NCBI RefSeq assembly: GCF_944327175.1
Contig: NZ_CALVGT010000059.1
Location: 1-47,996 of the forward strand
DNA from: an uncultured Lactobacillus sp.
GTDB lineage: Bacteria; Bacillota; Bacilli; Lactobacillales; Lactobacillaceae
DNA: 47,996 nucleotides
Reading direction: 5' to 3'
The notes beneath the pieces are model-generated. The model did not search any database and was not told the origin of the DNA. It saw nothing but the letters and a program-made list of their open reading frames with translations. A program made the translations under genes and the position numbers. Shown here one piece after another: positions 41,997 through 47,996 of this stretch. Every line of letters begins with the position of its first letter. Positions within the stretch are counted from its first letter, which is position 1.

Positions 41997-42731
41997 TTAT
42001 TCTTTGTTTGAATCAACTAACTCTTCTTTGTAGACGTCAATAATTTGAACGGACTTATATTGGAGATAAGAATCCTTCGATTTTACCTCATGGGTATCTG
42101 GATCAAAATCAGCAAATAAGTCGAGCTGTGAATCTTCTGGAACGACTAAGCCATTATCGGTCTGCTCGCCTTCTACAATTGACTCAAAAGTCTGAGTTGT
42201 GCGCTTAACCCAAATCCGACCATCTTGCTTATATGAAGCCCATTCACTGAAAATGATAGGCTGATCATAAACATTCTTATAAGTCAGAGTGTTGCCTTGA
42301 ACCATGTTGGCATAAATGATAGTTTTAGCACTTTTCAAAACCTTACGCTTACCATGTTCTGGTTGTCCCTTTGCCTTGAGTCCTCTAAGATACTCGACTA
42401 CAAAAGTTTGGTACATGTTGTGCCGAAGCATTTTATAGTTATCTTCCATCAGTTCGATGCCGTAAAGAGACGAAAGTGCCGATAGAATTCTATCTTCATA
42501 GTTATCAACTGAAGTACTGCCTTCAAGAGCTACTTGCATCTTACGTGTAAGTAGTTCTGTTAAGAAAGCTCCCTCACCAGCTGCCGGCTCTAAAAAAGTG
42601 GCAGTTAGGTCATTTACTTTAACACTAATTTCCGGTTGATCCAGCATCAGATCAACTATGTTCTTTGGTGTAAATACTTCACCGAAATCCTTGACCCGAT
42701 CTGCTGATTTAATCAATCGTTCATCAGTCAT
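41997..42731 (-). CDS. Restriction-system partner: N6-adenine methyltransferase-like protein without NPPY
   Basis: The 244-residue protein has methyltransferase motif X (FGEVFTPKNIVDLMLDQ) and canonical SAM motif I (TATFLEPAAGEGAFLTELL). The later segment MVQGNTLTYKNVYDQPIIFS ends where FDVIIGNPPY would be expected, and no N/D/S-PP-Y/F motif occurs anywhere. It thus has a good SAM site but no catalytic motif. Its ATG shares one base with the stop of the 1482-residue gene (TAATG), so the two are coupled. It is likely the methyltransferase partner subunit of that enzyme. Function is inferred. Confidence 0.8.
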   Translation of the reverse strand: MTDERLIKSADRVKDFGEVFTPKNIVDLMLDQPEISVKVNDLTATFLEPAAGEGAFLTELLTRKMQVALEGSTSVDNYEDRILSALSSLYGIELMEDNYKMLRHNMYQTFVVEYLRGLKAKGQPEHGKRKVLKSAKTIIYANMVQGNTLTYKNVYDQPIIFSEWASYKQDGRIWVKRTTQTFESIVEGEQTDNGLVVPEDSQLDLFADFDPDTHEVKSKDSYLQYKSVQIIDVYKEELVDSNKE

Positions 42732-45700
42732 TAATCCATTGCCTGCACTTTCGTTTCAATAAAGTTGATTTCGTCCTCAGTGAGATTATATTTCTTGTAT
42801 AGCTGTTGATCAATTTCTGGGATTGACTTTGTCCAGTCAATGTCAGAGTTAAGGGTAAAGTCTTGAAGAGGGACGTACTCCCACTTTGCTCTAGTATTAT
42901 CTTGAGTTGTTTTCAAAACACCTAACATTACTCTAGCAAACTTACCCTTGATATAGTTCAAACAATTTGCAGCTTCGATTTTAGTAGAGAAATCACCAAT
43001 TGAAATAAAGGTTTCAGTCGCCCCGATTAGGGGTTCCCCGATTAGGGGTGTTGTTAAAGTTTCACCTAACGAACCGCTACCATTTGCTTTTGGTACAAAA
43101 ACCTTATAGTGATAAAAGCTATCTGGAACATCTTGATATATCTGCCGACCCCACCAATATTCACGCGTCCTATTAGATAGGCCTAGAAATCTAACATAAT
43201 CATCATGTCCATCACTTGGCTTATCTTTGAAGAAAACTACATCTTTTAGAACTCTGAAGGCACCTGAACCAACGTCTTTTTTGTGTCCCTTCGATTGTAA
43301 TTGTTCTATTTCAGGATGATCTACCAGTGCTTTGTCTGACAACTTATAAACGCCACGCCCAGTTATTATTTCTGACAGAGATCTGCTAATTTTTGGAAGT
43401 GCTTTTTTGAGAATGCCATTTAATTCTGGAAATGCAGTAAAAATTTCAATAGGCTCAAATTCTTGATGCGTATCTCTCAAAGAGACAGCAACTCCACCTT
43501 TTATATCCGTGCGTGGAAAAACTACATCACTCTTTGCTTCATACAAAACAACCTTGAAATGAGGATCATTCAACATCTTCTTATTCCACTGTTTAGATGT
43601 GCCACCTGCATTAAACAAAAATCTAGCAGGTGTAATCAGTGTCACCAAATCAGATAGCTTATATGAGAGATCCATAAAGTCGCTGTAAATCGGTGCAGCA
43701 TAGTTGTCATTATCACCTGTTGCAGAATCTTGATATGGCGGATTACCGATTACGACGTCGAATTTCATGTTTCCAAATAGCCCCTCAATCTTTTTAGCTT
43801 CAGCATCAACGTCGGTCTTGGCGTCCTTAATAATATTCTCGACGTATTCCGCGTTAACATCCCAATCCGCATTATATCCTCTAAGAGTCCGAATCGCGAT
43901 TTCCTTTGCCATCGGCGTCTTCGCCACAACAAAGATGTTTTCCCGCAGAATCTTCTGCCAAATGAACTGCTCGTCGATCAAACTAAACTTACCAGCCGTC
44001 TGATCATTCATCTTCTGGAATTCCTTCCAGTACAGGGATGCAGCCGCAAACAACGGATAAAGCCCGGTCTTGGCGTTGATTTCTAAAATACGGGTATTCT
44101 CATGATAAACCCGCTCTGTATCTTCAGATGATACCCAGTGCATCGCAGATTTACCATCAACATACTGGGTCTCATAATCGTCGTCATAATAGACAAGTCC
44201 GCCTATCGTCTTACCCAAATGCATGTTAACTACGCGCCATGGCGTAAGCACGGTTTCCTTATCAGGATTTCTAAAAGTCCCGAAAATATCCGCGATCTTC
44301 TCAACCCGGTCAAGCGGATCAGCCTTATCGATCTCTTTTACTCGTCTTCTGATGATCTTCCCAGCTTCAATGAAGATCTCCGAATCGTAGTACGGGATAA
44401 ACTGCTTGAACATTTCCTTCGTGACGCCAGCAGGCATGAATTCTTTCCAAGATACGTCGTCAACCCGGTTCATGAATTGCTGAATTGACACGTCTTCATC
44501 AAAGTCGATGTCCATCCCGTAGATCATCATTGGTATTCTAATCGAAATACCACGCAAAATCGAGATCAAAGCTCGCCGCTGGCGCTTAAGAGCATTAACC
44601 TTGTCGAGAGCTTCTTGCTCTTCTTTGGTACGCTCTCTTGGCTTTTTCTTCTTGGCCTTTCTTGCAGTCTCTGACTCTTTGTCTGTCAACCCTTGCTTGT
44701 TGATGTCAATCTTTGTCTCTTGCTTTTCTTTCTTGGTCGTCCCAACAATTGCCTTCAGCTTGTTGAACTTATCAAGAATGTCTTGACTCTCAATATTCAA
44801 GAGCTTGTCTGAGTAGATAGAATTATCATCAAAACCAGAGCGAACCGCTCTTTCTGCGTAAGCCTTCTTGAGCTTGGTGAGCAGCATGTTTACGTTGTAG
44901 ACGTGCATCTTATTGCCCTTCTCACCGATTATCGGCAAGAAGTTGAGCAACTTGGTCATCCGCTCTTCCTGTTCATCGCTATTCAGCTTACCAGCCCCCG
45001 TCGACAAACTGCTTGCTTCGGCCATAACTGTCAAAGCCCGGTCTGGCGCAAAGTCGAAAATGTAGCAGTTGGTTTTCTGACCGAAAGTCTCTGACGCGTA
45101 TGGCGTCTGTGCTCTAAAGGCAGCCTGCAGATATTGCATGGCACTGTTGGTGTTTGACAAGAACAAGACACCAGTCCAAGGCTTAATCGTTACCCCAGTG
45201 GTCATCTTCCGCACTGTTAAGGTAATCGTCTTAGTTGTTGCTGGATCTGGATCCATCGCCCGGTTAACACGTTCTACATCGCTTTGACTGGCTTCTTCAT
45301 CAGCTGTCTTGTCTCCGCGAACCACGTTAACTACTTTGTATCCTTCTTCGTGGAAAACTGTGCCTGGTTCATTAAGCAGGTCTTCCAAGGCGTTACATTC
45401 TTTAATCCCTGGCAAAATCCATAAAGTATGCCGCAAGTTGTTCCGGAAAGATCGGTTGGCAAATGGATAATTTGTTGGACCAGGTGAAGTAATGTTCTTT
45501 AAGAACTGGCGAACATTCTTCTCATGCACGAACTTACCATTCTCATCAGTCCGGAAGAACTCCTTGAAGTTAAATGAGTATCTCCCTAAGCCATCCCCGG
45601 TAAAGTTGATGTCCTTGAAATGGTCACTCATCTCAAAGGTGTACATGGAAACCTTTGGCAGACTCTCGTATGGGTTGATTTCATTCGGGTGTTCTTCTGA

Positions 45701-47179
45701 CCAGGCAAGCTTAGCTTCCTGCTCCATGGTGTAGTCCCAAGTGAAAATCTGCTCTTCGTCATAGTCGGAAAGCAGGTTGAACGGAGTGCCAGACAATTCC
45801 AAGAGCTTGGTAGTCCGTTTGTTTCTTAATACAGCATCTAGGACATTTTGTGCCAGGTCAGTCTGCGTCCCTTCGTGGGCTTCATCAACAATAACCAAGT
45901 CCCAGGCAACTGAGAAAACATCATGGTTCTTGTCACTGACCTTGCCGCCGATTTCCGTTGACCCCCGCAGGTCCTGAATGGAAGCAAAGTAAACGTATGG
46001 CTGGTCTAAGTTTTCCAGTTCCTCAACTGATCTGTGGCCCCGGTTTCTAGAGCCATAGAGATAGCCAACCTTGGTCATGCCAATCTTGTTAAAGTCTTCA
46101 AACCAGCCCTCGTTGACCACCGGCCGGTGAGTCATAATAAGGACCTTCTTGTACTTAGACTCTTTAACCAAGCTCAAAGCAGTGATGGTCTTACCAAAGC
46201 GCATCTTTGCGTTCCAAAGCATACGGTTGTAGTGCTTGTATGCGGCCTTGGTCTTGTCGATTGCATCCCTCTGCTCTGGTCTAAGAGTGATCTTAACCTC
46301 AATTGGTTTTTGCTGCTTAGGAACTTGGTTATCCAGCTCAATGGCACTCTTGCCGTCTTTAACCGCCTGAATCGCCTTTTTCGCAGTTTCAAGATCGACC
46401 GTGTACCACTCATTGCCTTCCAGTCCTTCAGCGTGCTTTATACCAGACCGTTCTAAGACATCATGAACTGCCTCATCACCAAACCATCTTTTGGTAACTG
46501 GTGAGTAGCCCAATTCAGCCCATTCAATGACGTATGGTACACCACCTGTTCCCATGTACTGCTTAACTCGCTTATCAGCACGAATACGCAGATAATCACT
46601 ATTAGGTCTTAAGTCATTGTTAAAGTCTTCTTCAATAGATGCCTTGCCAACTTTTCGTGCCCCAATATAGGCTGGCCAATTTCCACTTGAATTATCAGCA
46701 GTTTGAATGTAAACCAGTCTTCTCTCAGAAGAAGAGTAATTAGTTTCTCTTTCCGGCTCAATAAACTCATCTGAACTGGTATTGACATGGATGTCGTAAT
46801 ATTTGTGGGCAAAATCAGCGAGCAGGTAGCGAATGTTTTTCAGCTCTTTTAAGCCGCTTTCTTTAGTGGCCGTTTCTTTCAAAGCATGTGCTTGAACATT
46901 CCCACTGCGCTTAACTTCGTAAAAGGCGCTAATAGCCTGGTCAGTCACATAGGCACCCTTCCGCAAGCGAGTCAAATTATCGTTAAAAGTCGCGCGCTCG
47001 TCAACCTGCAAGTATTCCAAATCCATGATGTCTTTAGTAAGCTCTTCCGCGATCTTTCTAACGTTGATCACTTCTTCAGAATAGTATCCATCTGCATACA
47101 GCCTTTCAGCATTTACTGCATTGGCATAATACTTTTGGAGATCATCCTCATTTTTTAAAAATTCGAAATTACTCTTCAT
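42731..47179 (-). CDS. Restriction-modification enzyme: nuclease-like, helicase, N6-adenine methyltransferase in one chain
   Basis: 1482 residues. Order: about 10-130, DUF4145/HEPN-like helices (EVKRSGNVQAHALKE); about 150-275, a T5orf172/GIY-YIG-like region (YIGARKVGKASIEEDF, then EAVHDVLERSG, NEWYTVDL); 295-710, SF2 helicase with NAKMRFGKTITALS, VIVDEAHEGT, LELSGTPFN and a motif VI region MQYLQAAFRAQTPY; 970-1150, methyltransferase with motif X (TVLTPWRVVNMHL), a degenerate motif I (ILEINAKTGLYPLF) and catalytic FDVVIGNPPYQ; about 1200-1482, probable target recognition. This resembles single-chain Type I-like enzymes but with GIY-YIG-type in place of Mrr nuclease. Lower GC than neighbours suggests horizontal transfer. 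Partner gene at 41997. Confidence 0.88.
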   Translation of the reverse strand: MKSNFEFLKNEDDLQKYYANAVNAERLYADGYYSEEVINVRKIAEELTKDIMDLEYLQVDERATFNDNLTRLRKGAYVTDQAISAFYEVKRSGNVQAHALKETATKESGLKELKNIRYLLADFAHKYYDIHVNTSSDEFIEPERETNYSSSERRLVYIQTADNSSGNWPAYIGARKVGKASIEEDFNNDLRPNSDYLRIRADKRVKQYMGTGGVPYVIEWAELGYSPVTKRWFGDEAVHDVLERSGIKHAEGLEGNEWYTVDLETAKKAIQAVKDGKSAIELDNQVPKQQKPIEVKITLRPEQRDAIDKTKAAYKHYNRMLWNAKMRFGKTITALSLVKESKYKKVLIMTHRPVVNEGWFEDFNKIGMTKVGYLYGSRNRGHRSVEELENLDQPYVYFASIQDLRGSTEIGGKVSDKNHDVFSVAWDLVIVDEAHEGTQTDLAQNVLDAVLRNKRTTKLLELSGTPFNLLSDYDEEQIFTWDYTMEQEAKLAWSEEHPNEINPYESLPKVSMYTFEMSDHFKDINFTGDGLGRYSFNFKEFFRTDENGKFVHEKNVRQFLKNITSPGPTNYPFANRSFRNNLRHTLWILPGIKECNALEDLLNEPGTVFHEEGYKVVNVVRGDKTADEEASQSDVERVNRAMDPDPATTKTITLTVRKMTTGVTIKPWTGVLFLSNTNSAMQYLQAAFRAQTPYASETFGQKTNCYIFDFAPDRALTVMAEASSLSTGAGKLNSDEQEERMTKLLNFLPIIGEKGNKMHVYNVNMLLTKLKKAYAERAVRSGFDDNSIYSDKLLNIESQDILDKFNKLKAIVGTTKKEKQETKIDINKQGLTDKESETARKAKKKKPRERTKEEQEALDKVNALKRQRRALISILRGISIRIPMMIYGMDIDFDEDVSIQQFMNRVDDVSWKEFMPAGVTKEMFKQFIPYYDSEIFIEAGKIIRRRVKEIDKADPLDRVEKIADIFGTFRNPDKETVLTPWRVVNMHLGKTIGGLVYYDDDYETQYVDGKSAMHWVSSEDTERVYHENTRILEINAKTGLYPLFAAASLYWKEFQKMNDQTAGKFSLIDEQFIWQKILRENIFVVAKTPMAKEIAIRTLRGYNADWDVNAEYVENIIKDAKTDVDAEAKKIEGLFGNMKFDVVIGNPPYQDSATGDNDNYAAPIYSDFMDLSYKLSDLVTLITPARFLFNAGGTSKQWNKKMLNDPHFKVVLYEAKSDVVFPRTDIKGGVAVSLRDTHQEFEPIEIFTAFPELNGILKKALPKISRSLSEIITGRGVYKLSDKALVDHPEIEQLQSKGHKKDVGSGAFRVLKDVVFFKDKPSDGHDDYVRFLGLSNRTREYWWGRQIYQDVPDSFYHYKVFVPKANGSGSLGETLTTPLIGEPLIGATETFISIGDFSTKIEAANCLNYIKGKFARVMLGVLKTTQDNTRAKWEYVPLQDFTLNSDIDWTKSIPEIDQQLYKKYNLTEDEINFIETKVQAMD

Positions 47180-47208
47180 TTTTCCTTACCTCAAATTAGC
47201 TATTTACC

Positions 47209-47214
47209 ATTATA
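47209..47214 (-). promoter_or_regulatory. -10 box of the restriction operon
   Basis: TATAAT on the minus strand, about 30 nt before ATG 47179. No good -35 is present, so assignment is tentative. GAGGTAAGG is the ribosome site. Confidence 0.4.
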
Positions 47215-47249
47215 AAGTAATAAAGCAATTTTGGCGACACACCTAAAAA

Positions 47250-47281
47250 AGGCTAGGACCAACACAATGTCAGTCTAGCCT
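47250..47281 (-). terminator. Terminator upstream of the restriction operon
   Basis: On the minus strand AGGCTAG pairs with CTAGCCT across an 18-nt loop, followed by TTTTTT. The stretch 47282-47421 before it contains no gene I recognise, so the transcript it ends is unclear. Confidence 0.6.
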
Positions 47282-47421
47282 CTGTTTAATACCATGTTTT
47301 ACTCCAGCCCCAACCATTTTCTGTTTCTTTCCTCGATCTCCCAGGTCTTCTCCATAGTCAAGCCGCCCGGTCAACCAGTCTGTATTCGTATTCCATAATC
47401 TTCTCTGCTTCAAAATAAAAA

Positions 47422-47448
47422 CGCGGTCTGGCATTAATCCAGTCCGCG
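47422..47448 (-). terminator. Terminator of the small membrane protein gene
   Basis: CGCGGTCTGG, 7 nt and CCAGTCCGCG, GC-rich with a T-mismatch, followed on the minus strand by TTTTTATTTT. Confidence 0.8.
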
Positions 47449-47463
47449 CTTATTTTCCGCCCG

Positions 47464-47658
47464 TCATACCCCAAAACGATGGTTGTGTTTCAACCAGTCC
47501 TTGACCAGTTCCTTAGCTACAGCATAAATGCCGATCAAAAGAACGGTCGCGATCAACAATGCAAACATTTCCTCTGGATAGATAGAAACAACAATTGCAA
47601 ATACAACGAATGCTACAAAACATACTAACAAGTCAATAATCTTCTCGCTAAGCATCAT
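47464..47658 (-). CDS. Small membrane protein of unknown function
   Basis: From ATG 47658 the product is about 64 residues: MMLSEKIIDLLVCFVAFVVF and a second hydrophobic segment MFALLIATVLLIGIYAVA, then a basic end LKHNHRFGV. So two membrane helices and a short basic cytoplasmic tail. A -10 box (TATAAT on the minus strand, about 47704-47709) lies ~50 nt upstream, which rules out the longer in-frame start. No family is recognised. Confidence 0.65.
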   Translation of the reverse strand: MMLSEKIIDLLVCFVAFVVFAIVVSIYPEEMFALLIATVLLIGIYAVAKELVKDWLKHNHRFGV

Positions 47659-47704
47659 AATCACCCGATTTCTACGGGGCTTAGCGGGCGGTTTTATACT
47701 TATA

Positions 47705-47996
47705 TTATACGCCAAATCCCTTGAAAGCGCACTCTTGCCCCAGCCTTATTGCCTTAGCATCCGGCCGGTGGCCAATAAATTCCGTCTTGGCGATTGGAAG
47801 ATTTGCTGGCAGCAGGTCTAAGAGAATTTCTTCTGGCAACCGGCTTTCCTTTAACTTGTCCAGCTCACTGAATGTCCCCAGCAAAACGCCGCTGATCTGG
47901 TTAAAAATCCCGGTCTCCCGGCACTGCTCAAGTAAACTAGCCACCAGCTCCGGCTTCCCCCTGTAGGCTTCCAGCAGCAAGATACTACCAGTAAAA
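47705..47996 (-). CDS. LD-carboxypeptidase (S66), C-terminal part, runs off the window
   Basis: The last ~96 codons of an S66 family peptidase (MccF/LdcA type), which cut L,D-peptide bonds in murein peptides or process microcin C. Visible are the segment FTGSILLLEAYRGKPELV with the catalytic Glu region, GVLLGTFSELDKL, and IAKTEFIGHRPDAKAIRLG with the catalytic His. The nucleophilic Ser lies outside the window. The 3' end is normal (stop at 47705). Confidence 0.8.
   Translation of the reverse strand, partial: FTGSILLLEAYRGKPELVASLLEQCRETGIFNQISGVLLGTFSELDKLKESRLPEEILLDLLPANLPIAKTEFIGHRPDAKAIRLGQECAFKGFGV

Noticed and set aside
43020-43060. 15-bp in-frame repeat encoding PLIGE-PLIGA in the C-terminal part of the restriction enzyme, reminiscent of the spacer repeats that change specificity in EcoR124-type enzymes
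   Set aside because: A PLIG-x-P-x-IG pattern seems to be a normal feature of this enzyme family's C-terminal region, so the repeat is probably ancestral sequence, not a variable specificity module.
41997-47179. A methyltransferase simply split between the two genes (motif IV in one, motifs X and I in the other)
   Set aside because: The large protein has its own motif X (TPWRVVNM) and a motif I position (ILEINAKTG), so it is a whole but degenerate fold, not half of one.
47282-47421. Possible gene remnant between the two terminators upstream of the restriction operon
   Set aside because: Minus-strand text such as WLTGRLDYGEDLGDRGK is readable but matches no family I know and is interrupted in all frames.

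Overview
The window looks like chromosome of a low-to-mid GC lactic acid bacterium of the Lactobacillaceae, most consistent with Lactobacillus delbrueckii. The reasons are a Firmicute gene set, AGGAGG-type ribosome binding sites, a SLAP-type surface protein, the acetylated diaminopimelate (DAP) pathway, and a very high density of decaying genes (at least ten). This assignment is inference from style and content; no rRNA or tRNA gene is present to confirm it.

Layout. 1-3.0 kb is a gene graveyard: an ABC exporter with two nonsense codons, an oppA scrap, a methyltransferase with no ATG start, and an exporter ATPase scrap. 3.1-7.6 kb is carAB (minus strand), preceded by a promoter, a 42-codon leader ORF, a U-rich stretch and an intrinsic terminator, the layout of pyrBI-type attenuation. 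7.8-12.2 kb holds a small secreted protein, a DUF554 membrane protein, relics of a GGDEF protein, a MATE pump and a MerR regulator, a solitary tyrosine recombinase, and an acetyltransferase. 12.3-17.8 kb has two ABC export systems (DrrAB-like and BceAB-like) and an ArsC-like reductase. 18.1-20.6 kb is a LysR regulator divergent from a flavoprotein reductase. 20.6-22.0 kb is a toxin-antitoxin pair (MqsR-like toxin, MqsA/Panacea-like antitoxin) with a palindromic operator.

22.1-25.2 kb contains a broken lipid kinase, a RimL-like acetyltransferase, a SLAP protein and cyclophilin. 25.2-33.0 kb is the lysine/DAP region: dapD-dapL-dapA-dapB-patA on the minus strand behind a lysine riboswitch, with lysC-dapF divergent on the plus strand. 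Together these supply DAP and lysine from aspartyl semialdehyde, except for asd and lysA, which are not here. 33.0-36.9 kb is a three-gene module of MoxR ATPase, VWA protein (broken by an exact 22-bp tandem duplication) and an unrecognised protein. 37.1-42.0 kb carries two flavoproteins, a YdcF-like protein and two relics. 42.0-47.2 kb is a two-gene restriction-modification system: a 1482-residue DUF4145/GIY-YIG-like/helicase/methyltransferase chain plus a 244-residue methyltransferase-like partner. The window ends in a small membrane protein and the C-terminal part of an LD-carboxypeptidase.

The best candidates for new biology are the carAB leader, the restriction system in which two methyltransferase-like chains appear to have complementary defects, the MoxR/VWA module with its potentially reversible 22-bp duplication, and the MqsR/Panacea pair.
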